DNA from: Saprospiraceae bacterium
GTDB lineage: Bacteria; Bacteroidota; Bacteroidia; Chitinophagales; Saprospiraceae
Length of the DNA: 64,000 nucleotides
Assembly (NCBI GenBank): GCA_016717145.1
Contig: JADKGD010000037.1
Span: forward strand, 22,316-86,315
Direction: 5' to 3'
Each line of letters opens with the position of its first letter. Position 1 is the first letter of the stretch. The position numbers and the translations under genes are program-made. The notes under the pieces are model-generated. The model made no database searches, had not been told where the DNA came from, and saw nothing but the letters and a program-made list of their open reading frames with translations. This document shows positions 48,435-59,120 of this stretch, in pieces.

Positions 48435-48890
48435 TCAGAACTTAAACCCAACTTCGGATTTTAATTCGGACATAACAAAAGAACTCTGAACATTTCCAAT
48501 ATTATCAAGTGAAGCTAATTTTTTACTCACAAATAGTTGATAAGCGTCCATATCAGATACAACCACTTTGAGTAAATAATCATACATTCCGGCAATGTGA
48601 TAACAATCTCTAACTTCGCCAAAACTGACTATCTCTGACTGAAACTTCTCAATTAATTCTTGCTGATGATGCCTAAGTGACACATAACACATGACCGTAA
48701 GACCAAAGCCCAATTTTTTCCCATCTAATCTTGCGTGGTAGCCTTGGATTATTCCATCCTTTTCCAATTTTTTTAATCTTTCAAAGGTTGGCGTCTGACT
48801 CAAATTAATTTTTTCACTCAGCTCTTTGACCGTGATTTTTGCATTTTGTTGTACTTCGCGCAAAATGGCGAAATCATAAAAATTAGCCAT
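48435..48890 (-). CDS. Lrp/AsnC-family transcriptional regulator
   Basis: The 151-aa protein has an N-terminal AsnC-type helix-turn-helix (about 5-60; ITVKELSEKINLSQTPTFERLKKLEKDGIIQGY) and a C-terminal RAM ligand-binding domain (about 66-145; FGEVRDCYHIAGMYDYLLKVVVSD). Lrp proteins sense amino acids. It is transcribed away from a PLP-dependent sulfur amino-acid enzyme at 49046 and may control it. Confidence 0.92.
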   Translation of the reverse strand: MANFYDFAILREVQQNAKITVKELSEKINLSQTPTFERLKKLEKDGIIQGYHARLDGKKLGFGLTVMCYVSLRHHQQELIEKFQSEIVSFGEVRDCYHIAGMYDYLLKVVVSDMDAYQLFVSKKLASLDNIGNVQSSFVMSELKSEVGFKF

Positions 48891-49015
48891 AAAGATTATT
48901 TTTCCGAATTATTGCTAAATAAAACTCAAAAATATCATAATTATCTAATTTATTAACAATTAATAGAATATAATACTTATTATTTTGCTTGTATTCAGCA
49001 TATTAATATTAAATA

Positions 49016-49023
49016 TATCTTTG
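49016..49023 (+). promoter_or_regulatory. -7 box of the gamma-lyase-family gene
   Basis: TATCTTTG, 22 bp before the TTG start at 49046, in the 155-bp spacer shared with the divergent Lrp gene. A matching -33 element is unclear. Confidence 0.5.
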
Positions 49024-49045
49024 TAGTAGAATAATCATACTTATT

Positions 49046-50317
49046 TTGAAGCCAGTACACAACCATTCCTTCAGCCCTGAATCCTTAATGATGTCATATG
49101 GCTACAAGCCCGAGTTGTCAGAAGGAGCCATAAAATGTCCCATATTCCAGACTTCAACCTTTGTTTTTAAAAATGCAGAGGAAGGCAAAGCTTTTTTTGA
49201 AGTAGCGTATGGCATCAGAGTTCAAAAAGACAACGAAGAATTGGGTTTGATATATTCACGACTCAATAATCCGGATCTGGAAATTCTGGAAAACAGACTT
49301 TGTCTTTGGGATAAGGCCGAAGAATGTGCGGTTTTTGAAAGTGGTATGTCAGCGATAACTACAGTTTTACTTGAATTTTTAAAACCAGGCGATCTTTTGC
49401 TTTACAGCATGCCTATCTATGGTGGTACAGACCATTTTATCAATACATTTTTGCCAAAAATTGGGATAGATACCATAGGATTCAGACCGGACATGGACGA
49501 AACGGAAATTAATAGCCTATTAATAAAAACAGGAAAAGCTGACAAGCTAGCTATGATTTTTATCGAAACGCCTGCCAATCCGACCAATGCCATCATTGAC
49601 ATTGAAATGTGTGCACGGATTGCTCAAAAACATTCAACGCAAGAGCAAAAAGTAATCACGGCTGTGGACAATACATATATGGGACCACTTTGGCAACATC
49701 CGCTGCGTCATGGTGCAGACTTAGTATTGTATTCAGCAACAAAATACATAGGTGGTCATAGCGATGTCATAGCTGGTGCAGTATTGGGCAATGCAGACCT
49801 TATGAAAAGAGTCAAAACGTTACGAACATTTCTCGGTAATATGGCAAGTCCGAATACTGGTTGGTTATTGATGAGAAGTTTAGAAACGTTAAAAGTGAGA
49901 ATGGAACAACAGGCCAAAAATGCGAAAAAAATTGCTGAGTATTTAACTAAGCATCCAAAGGTAGAAAAAGTATATTATTTAGGCCTGATCAATGAGAAAA
50001 GCCCGAATTATATGACATACAAAAGACAATACTTATCGGCCGGAGCTATGTTGTCATTTGATATCAAAGGGGGAGAAAAAGAAGCTTTCGCTTTTCTAAA
50101 CAATCTTAAACTCATTCAACTAGCCGTCAGTCTAGGGAGCACTGAAAGCCTTGCAGAACATCCTGCGTCAATGACGCACGCAGGTATTGAAGAAAGGTAT
50201 AGAGTGAATATGGGCATAACTGACAAACTGATCAGAATATCTGTTGGTGTTGAAAATTATATTGATATATTGTGGGATATCGAGCAAGCATTGGGAGAAG
50301 TGAATACGGGTGATTAA
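49046..50317 (+). CDS. Cystathionine gamma-synthase/methionine gamma-lyase family PLP enzyme
   Basis: The 423-aa protein of the Cys/Met metabolism PLP family starts at TTG 49046 (or an internal ATG at MMSYGY). Motifs: PIFQTSTFVFK, YSRLNNPDLEILENRL, FESGMSAITT, FIETPANPT, and the PLP lysine in LYSATKYIGGHSDVIAGA. Active-site details separating lyase from synthase are not resolvable by eye. The divergent Lrp-type regulator suggests response to amino acids, which would suit a methionine gamma-lyase, but that is inference. Confidence 0.88.
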   Translation: MKPVHNHSFSPESLMMSYGYKPELSEGAIKCPIFQTSTFVFKNAEEGKAFFEVAYGIRVQKDNEELGLIYSRLNNPDLEILENRLCLWDKAEECAVFESGMSAITTVLLEFLKPGDLLLYSMPIYGGTDHFINTFLPKIGIDTIGFRPDMDETEINSLLIKTGKADKLAMIFIETPANPTNAIIDIEMCARIAQKHSTQEQKVITAVDNTYMGPLWQHPLRHGADLVLYSATKYIGGHSDVIAGAVLGNADLMKRVKTLRTFLGNMASPNTGWLLMRSLETLKVRMEQQAKNAKKIAEYLTKHPKVEKVYYLGLINEKSPNYMTYKRQYLSAGAMLSFDIKGGEKEAFAFLNNLKLIQLAVSLGSTESLAEHPASMTHAGIEERYRVNMGITDKLIRISVGVENYIDILWDIEQALGEVNTGD

Positions 50318-50472
50318 TGCTATTTTAACATTTTGAGTATTGGTTTTTTTGAAGGAATAATTATAAATGAACATGGCTCAGGTTGTAAAGTTAGTAGCCA
50401 TAAAACATTGACTTTGGGTAATCCTCTTAATTGCAATTAAGTGTTGTGAACAGTTTCCCATATTATCTGTAG

Positions 50473-51402
50473 TTATTTTTTTAATAAAAATTCTATTGGG
50501 ATATTAAGTCTTTTATTCCACGATTTTTCACTGTGGTCATCTCCCGGGAAATATTTAGTAATCCAATTTTTTTTAGCATACCCTTTACTTTTTATTACAT
50601 TATCTACTTTCATTTGAATGTTGGGATACATCGCATCTAATGTCTGGTCTCCGCAGTCAAAGTAAATTTTGTGATTTTTGTGATTTGGAAGCTTGTTTTT
50701 CAGATACTTTATTAATGAATTTGGAACTGGGTTATTTTCTAAAGTAAATGTTCCAACCCAATGAGTTGATAAACAAGCTGCGCCACCAAATATTTTTGGA
50801 TATTCACAAATAGCATAGAGTGAAATAAGCCCACCCATACTACTGCCTGCTATAAATGTGTTTTCTCTGTTTGTTTTTACAGCATATTTTTTGTCTATAT
50901 ACGGTTTTAGCTCTTTTACGATAAATTGCAGATATTTGTCAGATTGGGGTTGAAAATTCCCTGTTGTTTTTCCAGCTCTTTGTAATTGTGCAACAACAGT
51001 ATCCTTTTCAGTTTGCGATAGTTGTTCAAATGGTTTTTGAGGAAAATAATCCTGGTGTCTTGTTTGTGCTCCATTCCAAATTCCAATCACAATAAAGTTT
51101 TTGGTTTTGTTTTTTGCTAACAACTCCGAGGCAACATCATCAACATTCCAAGCTTGCTTGTTCCAGCACTGGGCTGGGTCGTACAACATTTGACCGTCGT
51201 GCATGTACAGCACAGCATATTTTGTCGTATCGGAATAACCGTTCGGCAACCAAATATCAATGTTTCTTGCGGTTATATATTTCGATTGAAAATTTTCCAA
51301 TCTTTCAATTTTTCCGCTCACAACTTGAGGTAGGAAATTTTGAGCTTTAAGCTGTGTTGATAAAATAAAAAAGATAATAAATAGACTAATTTTTCTGTTC
51401 AT
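50473..51402 (-). CDS. Secreted alpha/beta hydrolase (esterase D-like)
   Basis: The 309-aa protein has a signal peptide (MNRKISLFIIFFILSTQLKAQ) and an esterase (Fes/enterochelin esterase-like) fold with the nucleophile elbow AGSSMGGLISLYA, a likely Asp in FDCGDQTLDAMYP and His in FPGDDHSEKSW. The start of the mature domain (RNIDIWLPNGYSDTTKYAVLYMHDGQ) is typical of the putative-esterase family. Substrate unknown. Transcribed alone. Confidence 0.87.
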   Translation of the reverse strand: MNRKISLFIIFFILSTQLKAQNFLPQVVSGKIERLENFQSKYITARNIDIWLPNGYSDTTKYAVLYMHDGQMLYDPAQCWNKQAWNVDDVASELLAKNKTKNFIVIGIWNGAQTRHQDYFPQKPFEQLSQTEKDTVVAQLQRAGKTTGNFQPQSDKYLQFIVKELKPYIDKKYAVKTNRENTFIAGSSMGGLISLYAICEYPKIFGGAACLSTHWVGTFTLENNPVPNSLIKYLKNKLPNHKNHKIYFDCGDQTLDAMYPNIQMKVDNVIKSKGYAKKNWITKYFPGDDHSEKSWNKRLNIPIEFLLKK

Positions 51403-51621
51403 TCGATTTCAATATTTCAAAATTTCGGCTAATACAAAGTAAAATTGATGAAAGCCAATGTTTGGTATTAGGGTAAAACTTCTTTGGTAAAGATCATTTT
51501 GTGATATGTGCTGTATTTAAGTCCAAATTTAAGCACAATAGTTTGATTCCGGAAAGTTATGAGCAGTTTTAAATCTCGTAAAAAGTAGGCATAAAACGTT
51601 GACTTTGGGATGCAGAAGTTT

Positions 51622-53023
51622 TTATTTCACCTGCATTTGTATCCACTTTAATATTTCAGTCAAAGCAGTTGGCGAAAAAGTTTGTTCAATGTTCGAATAT
51701 TCATCTGGTGAACCTGTTTTGCATTCTTGAAATAAGTGATTTAAGTTCGGCAATTCTATTATAGTTGTTTTTTTGTTTCCTCCTTTTGTCAAAGATCTTT
51801 TTATGGCTTCTAAATTTTCTTTTGGAGGAACTTGCAAATCTTTCGCCCCATTAATTGCTAAAACCGGGCATTTTACATTTTCCAAAGTTAAGGCCGGATT
51901 GTATTTTATAAAATATAGCATCCATGGGTTAACAATTTGTTGGACTTGTAATTGTACAAAATCATCATCACTCATTCCTCCTGGCTTTTCAGCATTTGGA
52001 TTGTCTTTTAAAGCTTGTTTTAAAAAATCGGTTAAGTCAAGATTCAGTTTATCAAGATTAGTTGATTTATTTACAATGCCAAATGCTTTTCTATTTGTCG
52101 TTTCAGTTTTCTGTAAATCTTCATTGCTAACACCTGACACTTTGCCAATTAATTTTTGCTGTAATAAAAGCAATTGGTCCCCTTGAATGCCTGTTCCAGC
52201 TAGTAAAACAATAAAAGAAACATCATTTGATTTACTGGCCACCATTGGTGCAATAATGCCACCTTCACTGTGTCCCATTAATCCGATTTTCTTTTTATTT
52301 ATTTCTTTTCTTGTTTTTAAATAGTCAATTCCTGCTTCAACATCAGTTGCAAAATCAGCACTTGTTGACGATTTAAAGTCGCCTTTTGATAATGCTGTAC
52401 CTCTATCGTCATAACGCAAGACAGCAATTCCATTCTTGGTTAAATAATCTGATAAAACAAGAAAAGGTTTGTGTCCCAATAATTCTTCATCTCTGTTTTG
52501 TGGTCCGCTTCCACTTATCAAAATTACCGCTGGGAAAAACACCTTCTTTTTTAGGCAATGTCAATGTTCCTGCCAAACTTATCCCTGCTTTTTTGTTTTC
52601 AAAAGTTATGTCTTCCGAATAATACGAATATGGTTTTGTTGGTTCTTGCGGTCTTACAAGTTTTTCTTTTTCAATTTTTTCCTTTGATAAATTCATTGGA
52701 AAAGATTGCCCACCTTGATTGAAAGTGCCCACAATAATGTTGTCCTGACCTAATGTTCCTTCGTATTCAATTTTTGCGTTTGATATTGTAATTTTCAAAA
52801 TTGAGTTTTCATAACTTGTAGTTGTTGTAGGAATTCCTTTTGCCCCTTGATCTGGACTGTCCATTGTTGAACTAATTCCATTCTCGGTTTTGGTAATATT
52901 AAACACAAGTCTTAATAGTGTTCCCTGTACTTTTAATGCACCGTTCCATTGCCCTGTTATATCTTGTCCAAAACTTGTAAAAGAGAATAGGATTGACAGT
53001 AATATTAATGTTACTTTTTTCAT
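51622..53023 (-). CDS. Secreted alpha/beta hydrolase, split by a +1 frameshift
   Basis: Restored length is about 466 aa. The first frame (53023 to 52487) holds the signal peptide (MKKVTLILLSILFSFTSFGQ), an N-terminal lipocalin-like domain (ITGQWNGALKVQGTLLRLVFNI) and the start of the hydrolase. The second (to 51622) holds the core: ISGSGPQNRDEELLGHKPF, nucleophile GLMGHSEGGIIAP, Asp in INGAKDLQVPP and His in LPNLNHLFQ. Removing one base in the G3A5 run at 52532-52539 joins them as KKEGVFPAVILISGSG. Relatives are common in Bacteroidota as serine hydrolases of unknown substrate. Confidence 0.85.
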
Positions 53024-53311
53024 TTAATGAGTTTTAAAATATCTTGATATTAAACTAAAAGCTACAACCAATACAACTAAAGCTGATACAGAAATTGGAT
53101 GCACAAAGTTAACATTCCAGCCCACATATTTATATCGATTGATGGAAATATTCTTTTGTCATCTTTGTTGTAATAAACCCATCCCATTTCCAATTGTTAG
53201 GTTCTTTATGTTAATTCTCTAATGTTTCTTTTGTTGGTTGTCTGTCTGTCTGCATATTTTGTAATTAGTATGAGGTCTATAAAATTTCTGCTGATGTTTT
53301 TCTTAGTTGGT

Positions 53312-54581
53312 TTATTTGAATTTTTTATATAGAAGTATTCCTGTAATAGCAAGCAAAACTGCACTTCCTGCAATAACAATTTTCTTTTTAAAATCACTTC
53401 CCCTATTATATTTATTTTTCAATAAAGTATTTGGCTTCAAATACATAATGTTGGTTTGATAATCAATAATTGCGTTAAATCTTTTCAACACATCGTTTCC
53501 GATTATTATTCTATCATAAGGGTTTGCATCATTTGGGTTTTGTAAATCTATTGGAACATTGTTTAAGGCAAATTCTCCAATTAAAAGTGTTGGGGCTAAA
53601 ACTGTTTCAGTTTTTCCATTCATTTCATTACGCTTATTTCCCAAATGTTTCATTGAACCATAAAGTTGGTTGGATTTAGCAAACGCATTGTCAACTAATA
53701 AACAGTCATCATATCCGGTGTCAAACACAAACCAATTTATAGCTTTTGTTTTACCATTGTCAATAGTGACTGGAATATATGGCACACCATCTCTGATTTG
53801 TATGTCAATTTTAAAATAATCATTGCTCATTTCAGGTAATGCCGTATGAAAAATTATACTTTTAGTGTCGTAATTCAACTCAATGATTTTTTCCTGTAAA
53901 ACGCTATTGCCGATTATTCCTTTATAGCCCCAACCTGTATGTTTAGTCGAAAATATAGGTACGCTATCCCAAACTAATTTCCCAATAGTTATTTCATTTA
54001 CGTTACTGGATTTTACTTTTTGAGTTCCGGTAACGCTTCCCATTTCTGCAGATCCATTCCAAGTGACTTTACAATCATTTGACATGCTTTCTTTCAAAAT
54101 GCAGGAAGTTACCCCAAGGTCAAAAAGAAATGTATAAGATTTGGTATTGTTTATTGCTGCTTTTATATAGGTTTTATTATCAAGTCCAAGCTCAAATGGG
54201 ATGGTATCGTTGGTTAATTTACAATCATCGCATTTTTTATGATAGTTGATTACCTTAGGAAGAATGGTAGTAATTCTTGTTAAACAACTGTCTTTTCCAT
54301 TGAGTAATATGATGAAGTCGTAATTTTTATTATAATCTACGTCAAAAGAGATAGTGTCAAGGTCTGTAAAAAAAAATTACCTTATGAGGTTTCTTAGGAT
54401 TTTCTACAAGATAAAAATCGGGTTTTAGCTCTGGCATAATGTACCAATATCCTTTTCTAAAATGTTCACCATCTAATACACTTACATTTTTTGAATTGGC
54501 TCTAATGATTGGCAATTGATGTTGAGCAGAAGCTATATTAAAAAGTCCCGTAAGTCCGAGTAATACAATTAGTCCTTTCAT
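53312..54581 (-). CDS. Retropepsin-like aspartyl protease domain protein, one frameshift
   Basis: Start ATG 54581 gives a signal peptide (MKGLIVLLGLTGLFNIASAQ). One base too many in the A9 run near 54369-54377 breaks the frame; removal restores KVIFFTDLDTISFDVDYNKN. Restored length about 422 aa. It has two pepsin-retropepsin-like repeats: LFDLGVTSCILKES and FVFDTGYDDCLLVD, the second with an intact DTG and an IIIGNDVLKRFNAIIDY flap-like end, whereas the first has DLG in place of DTG. It ends in a single transmembrane segment and KKF. It may be a membrane-anchored peptidase or a non-catalytic relative. Confidence 0.7.
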
Positions 54582-54779
54582 TTTTTTATTTGTCAATTGT
54601 GCTGTGTACAATAGTATCGCAGGTAAACTGTTATTAACGAAACAAATCTACACTAAACTTTCGGTTTTTTTCAAATTTGTATCGGGAAATTTGAATGCTT
54701 CTTTGCCCACCATCAAGTAATTTAATGGACGCTGTATTTTGACAGCCTATGATTCTTCACCTGTTTAGATCAAAGTAGT

Positions 54780-54867
54780 CTATATATCGGCATGACCCAA
54801 CAATTTTTGGATATACCTCACATCATTACCGCAAGCCATAAGATGAGTAGCATAACTTTTTTTTCAT
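54780..54867 (-). pseudogene. C-terminal remnant of a tyrosine recombinase
   Basis: The minus strand reads SYATHLMACGNDVRYIQKLLGHADI then stop, matching the C-terminal core of XerC/D-type integrases (HSYATHL...DVRYIQ.LLGH). The frame upstream is degenerate (AHEKK where HxLRH is expected), and the catalytic Tyr segment is missing. Nothing else recognisable lies between 54582 and 54981. Confidence 0.75.
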
Positions 54868-54981
54868 GAGCAGAACGTTATGTATTAAATAGTCTTTTGA
54901 GCGACTATAATCTTAGTTTTTATGATTTCATTCAGATAATGATAAGACTTGTTTGTACTTTAGTTTATTAAAAAAAAATCA

Positions 54982-57469
54982 ATGTCCTCAGCCTTGTTCA
55001 GATTCTGCATGTTAACCATTGCCTTGATTTGTTATTCATGCCATAAACACAAACAAATCGAATCATTTCCTGCCAAGAAAACCTAATTATTGGTGACGAA
55101 GAGAGTCAGCACTCCACTGTGGATAGATTTACTGCCCGTAAAGCAGATTGGCATTTGGAAGCGCCAACCACTCATTCCCTAAAGGGACGACCCGGGTGAT
55201 GACGAATGGCTTGCAGGCGGTCGTTTACTGGGAAAATGGATTGAAAGGGGAAGTAACAATAACGCTGGTAATATCATGGTTGTAGACTATGATGTCAATG
55301 AAGAAATGATTTATGCCGTAGGTGGCGGGGCCAATGTTTAAAGGAGATTTATCGGGATACAACTGGACACTCGTCAATGATAAATTGAGATTTTCAACCA
55401 ATCTTCTTAAAGTTTTATATCTTACAAATGGCACAAAAAGAATCGTATCTGCAGTCAATGGTATGCCTCATTTTTCAGATGACGATGGCATCACATGGAT
55501 AAAATCGACTGGTGTAGTGCCTACTGCAGACGGGTGGGAGCTGTATGACTCAGAGGTTACGTCTGACGGTAAAATATTTTTTCTTGGCCGGAAGGATTAT
55601 AATTCAAGTATCCGGGTGTACTGTTCTTTTGACTTTGGCAAATCTTTCAAAAATTTAAAATTATTTACTACTTCAGACGTCAGAAATGTTAGCCTTGGTT
55701 TTAATGCAAAAAATGATAACGTGTATGTCATTGAACAAATAAATACTGACAAATCAAATCTGTATAAATTTAATGCTGTCACCAAAATTCTTGATGTAAA
55801 AACGAGCAATCAAAGCATAGGTTTTGGTCAGGATGGAAGGGCAAATTTACAGGTAGCCTCTACTGGTGATACCACCAATTTATTTGTAGTCAATAATGAG
55901 CAGCAGCTATTCATATCAAAGGATGAAGGGAAATCATGGAAATTGCGATCTACCTTACCTACAAGACCATGGGAGGTTTCCATTTATGTGAGTCCCTCAG
56001 ATCCAAGAAACATATTATATGGCGAAGTGAATGCCTATAGATCTAACAATGGTGGTGGAAATTGGTTGAAAGTAAGCGAATGGTGGGAATATTATGGAGA
56101 TATCAATAATAAGATGCATGCAGACATGATGACTTTCAAAGAATTTAAAGACCCGTCTGGTAAGCCGTTTATACTAACAGGAAATCATGGCGGTATTTAT
56201 TTTTCAGAAGACTATGGCAAGACGCATTCAAATCTTGGATTGAGCGGCCTTAATGTTTCTCAGTATTATGATGTCAAATCTATGCCCGGAAACCCTTCGA
56301 GGGTATTTGCAGGTTCTCAGGACCAGGGTCAGCAAAGAGGTCTAATAGAAGGCGAAGAGACAGCCGAACTTTTTCAGAATGTATCAGGTGACTATGGCCA
56401 CATTACATTTACAAAAAATGGAAAAAGTCTCTGGTCTGTTTATCCCGGAGGTTTGATTGGTTTCTATAGCGCGCCTTTGAGCCAGACCAACCCGATTGCC
56501 GGTTATGAAATTGTTTCCTCCAATGAAACCGTATGGATACCACCGATTATATCAGGACCTGATCCATCAAAAGATATCATTCTGGCTGCAGGAGGAAGTA
56601 CCACCAAAACATCCAATGGTTCATATATCATACAGTTGGAATATAAAAATAATGACATTGAAGCGACCCAACTTCCTTTTAATTTTGCCACAAGCGGAGG
56701 ACAGATTTCTGCATTGGCTATCAATCCGATAGATAAAAACAAATGGTATGTTGCGACCACAAATGGTGTATTTTATACATCTATTGATGGTGGTCAACAA
56801 TTTAATAAAACACAAAGCTTGCTTTCTGAATCTCATTACCTTTATGGCTCTTGTATCCTTCCTTCAGCCATTACGCCTGATCTTGTATATTTATCAGGAA
56901 ACGGATACTCAAATAAACCGGTATATAAATCTGTGGACGGAGGTAAAAATTTTGTTGAAATGAGTGAAGGACTGCCCAAAACAACAGTATTCAAAATAGT
57001 AGCCAATGAAGACGAGTCGCTGTTGTATGCTGCAACGGAAGCTGGGCCTTATGTGTACATTGCGACAAAAGGGCAATGGTATGATCTCTCCGGATCCATC
57101 ACACCCAATCAGACCTATTGGAGTGTTGAGTATATCCCACAAACAAAAACAGCGCGCTTCGGAACGTATGGTCGAGGCATCTGGGATTTTGATTTTAAAG
57201 AAATCTCTACGGGCACAACAGCTCCGGTAGCCGAAACGGATATCGTTACTGTTTTTCCTAATCCGGCAGCAGATTTTATTGTGATCAAAGGACTTGATGG
57301 CTATACTGCAAATAATGTAACTATTTACGACATACAGCATAAAATATGTCTTAGGTCAACCTTAATTTTGGGTAAAACCTTAGATATCAGCCAATTATTA
57401 CCAGGACAATATATTGTGGAAGTAAGTATAAATCAAAAAATGATCACAAAAAAACTGGTAGTCCTCTAA
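54982..57469 (+). pseudogene. Broken VPS10/BNR propeller lipoprotein with T9SS domain
   Basis: An ATG at 54982 opens a lipoprotein signal (ALICYSC), but the frame stops at the AAAACCTAA near 55080. Downstream fragments in other frames (VDRFTARKADWHLE; WLAGGRLLGKWIERGSNN; VDYDVNEEMIYAVGGG) lead to the main frame, which runs from 55322 to 57469 after a one-G excess at 55326-55329. The main part has sortilin-like repeats (FSDDDGITWIK, ISKDEGKSWKL, YRSNNGGGNWLK, SVDGGKNFVEM) and a T9SS end (TVFPNPAADFIVIKG ... GQYIVEVSINQKMITKKLVVL). At least three breaks in the first 340 bp suggest true decay of the 5' part. Confidence 0.7.
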
Positions 57470-57623
57470 ATTGGTTTTAAGTCACTTTAATGGACAAAGT
57501 TATTAAATATTGAAACCAAAAAGAAGTCTTACAATCAAGGATAAAGTAACAATAATGAAGGGCTATTTCACTAACCACTTTTTAGGTTGTTAGTGCTCTG
57601 TCCAGAAAATAAGTTAAACCCAA

Positions 57624-57839
57624 ATTCCGCATTAGAAATGAACTGCATGAAAATCTGACTTCAAATTTGTCTTCGTACTCAATTTTAGTGAAAGTATGTC
57701 ACGAATAGACTTCAACACGCTGAGACAAGTATGTCTCAGTAAAATCCTAAAATGATACTTCGTGTATCATTTTTAACAGATTCTGTCCGAAACCAACTTT
57801 ATTGCCATATTCCCATTCGAATAAAGTCTAATGCGGAAT
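57624..57839. mobile_element. MITE-like palindromic element 1
   Basis: A perfect 13-bp inverted repeat, ATTCCGCATTAGA (57624-57636) and TCTAATGCGGAAT (57827-57839), with similar flanks (TTAAACCC outside the left arm, GGGTTAAA outside the right). Inside are hairpins GAGACA-AGTA-TGTCTC and ATGATAC-TTCGT-GTATCAT. No coding capacity. About 216 bp. Confidence 0.6.
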
Positions 57840-57972
57840 CAGGGTTAAATAATAATTTAAGAAAACTTGCCTGTAAATTTAGCGCTGATAAAGATGGCTC
57901 TCAATTTTATCCAATGGGCTTGGTGTAATAAACTTTGAATAAAGCTAATTATATCGAAGGAGTTAATACGTT

Positions 57973-58133
57973 GTAACTATTCAGCAATTACCGCAGCGGG
58001 GTGAAATGTTGGTAACCACGGATAAAATCCGCGGGTAAGTGCTAAGAATGACCCGATTTTGGCGAGAATTTTGGCGGAAAGGTCCAAAATTCTTGCCAAA
58101 ATCAAATACTTTTGCTAATAGCTGAATAGTTAC
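57973..58133. mobile_element. MITE-like palindromic element 2, upstream of mazEF
   Basis: Perfect 13-bp terminal inverted repeats GTAACTATTCAGC (57973-57985) and GCTGAATAGTTAC (58121-58133). Inside, an 18-bp hairpin TTTTGGCGAGAATTTTGG (58057-58074) with CCAAAATTCTTGCCAAAA (58084-58101) and a smaller CGGAT-AAA-ATCCG hairpin. Its right end lies about 14 bp before the -7 box of the antitoxin gene. Confidence 0.65.
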
Positions 58134-58146
58134 TTATTATTATGAC

Positions 58147-58154
58147 TATATTTG
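58147..58154 (+). promoter_or_regulatory. -7 box of mazEF
   Basis: TATATTTG, 27 bp upstream of the antitoxin ATG. The -33 position would fall on the right arm of the palindromic element. Confidence 0.5.
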
Positions 58155-58181
58155 CATTTTATACTTATAAATTATACGTAT

Positions 58182-58430
58182 ATGGCAAATTATACATCAA
58201 GTCTTCCTGATAGCGTGTTATCAAAACTTAGTGAAATGGCGCAAAAACTTAAGGTGCCAAAAAATCAAATAATAGAACGAGCTGTGGACAAATACCTAAC
58301 AGAAATAGAACGCCAAATGTATATACGCGCCTTTAAGCAAATATCAGGGGATAAAGATATCTTAGCTATGGCCGAAGAAGGAATGGAAGAATATGTCACT
58401 GCCTTAGACGATTGGGATGAAAAAGGGTGA
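58182..58430 (+). CDS. Ribbon-helix-helix antitoxin (MazE/CopG-like)
   Basis: An 82-aa protein starting at ATG 58182 (MANYTSSLPDSVLSKLSEMA); ten more codons upstream are open but add a leader with no homology. The N-terminal strand-helix-helix (YTSSLPDSVLSKLSEMAQKLKVPKNQIIERAV) is a ribbon-helix-helix fold; the acidic C-terminus (EEGMEEYVTALDDWDEKG) would bind the toxin. It overlaps the toxin gene by 14 nt and should repress the operon jointly with it. Confidence 0.88.
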   Translation: MANYTSSLPDSVLSKLSEMAQKLKVPKNQIIERAVDKYLTEIERQMYIRAFKQISGDKDILAMAEEGMEEYVTALDDWDEKG

Positions 58431-58749
58431 AATATGGATGGCCGGTCTCAATCCCAATCGTGGTAAAGAGCAAAGTGGGCAAAGACCAATTGTCATTATC
58501 AGTGGCAACGCCATGAATAGCCATTTTGATTTGGTTATTAGCTGCCCATTATCAACTAAAATAAAGAACTTCATTGGTGATGTGATTTTGGAACCATCAA
58601 AAACCAATGGCTTGAAAAAAAAATCTGAAATTCTGGTTTTTCAAGTAAAAAGTATTTCAAAAGATAGGCTAGTCCAACGTTTAGGGCAAATAAATACAAA
58701 TGAAATGGCTGAGGTGGATGACAATTTGAACAAGATATTGAAATATTGA
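58417..58749 (+). CDS. mazF: MazF/PemK-family endoribonuclease toxin
   Basis: The 110-aa toxin has the family start KKGEIWMAGLNPNRGKEQSGQRPIVIIS (catalytic Arg in GQRPIV) and the strand with CPLSTKIKNFIGDVIL, where conserved Ser/Thr residues complete the mRNA interferase site. It cleaves single-stranded mRNA at short motifs in the family. Start ATG 58417 overlaps the antitoxin. Intact. Confidence 0.92.
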   Translation: MKKGEIWMAGLNPNRGKEQSGQRPIVIISGNAMNSHFDLVISCPLSTKIKNFIGDVILEPSKTNGLKKKSEILVFQVKSISKDRLVQRLGQINTNEMAEVDDNLNKILKY

Positions 58750-59012
58750 AATACTTAGGGTCTGCTGAAAAAGTCAAATTTAAAAATTGGACTGAATATT
58801 TTTTGAAAGATATTGTTCAAAAAACAAACGATAGAGAATAAGAACGAAGTGAAGTGCAAAGCACCAAAGGCTGACAAGCCTTGACGCAGTGAACCCGCAT
58901 GGCCTTTAGATTTGCATATCCAATAAATTAATTACATTACACTTATTATTATGTATTATTATGGGGGTTCTAGGGGGTGTTGAAAAGTAATAATTTTGTG
59001 GAAAAGTTGAGT

Positions 59013-59120
59013 CAAAGTGTGGCAAATTATGCCGCAGGCTAGGTAAAACCTATAACCCGTTTTAATCCACACTTTGCTCAAAAGGTTAAAAAGACAGATA
59101 GAAAATTAGGGTAAAACCCA
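59013..59120 (+). ncRNA. Candidate IS110 bridge RNA
   Basis: Upstream of the transposase, CAAAGTGTGG (59013-59022) pairs perfectly with CCACACTTTG (59067-59076), enclosing a 44-base loop that contains a small TAGGT-AAA-ACCTA hairpin (59040-59052). A similar GGGT-AAA-ACCC hairpin follows near 59109-59119. A stem with a large internal loop located between left end and transposase is the arrangement of IS110-group bridge RNAs. Inference from structure and position only. Confidence 0.4.

Noticed and set aside
48308..48466. 52-codon ORF (MAKGKNPSVVPTQRRL...) after the Panacea toxin
   Set aside because: It overlaps the 3' end of the convergent Lrp gene, has no known family, and could be chance; only its basic N-terminus looks protein-like.
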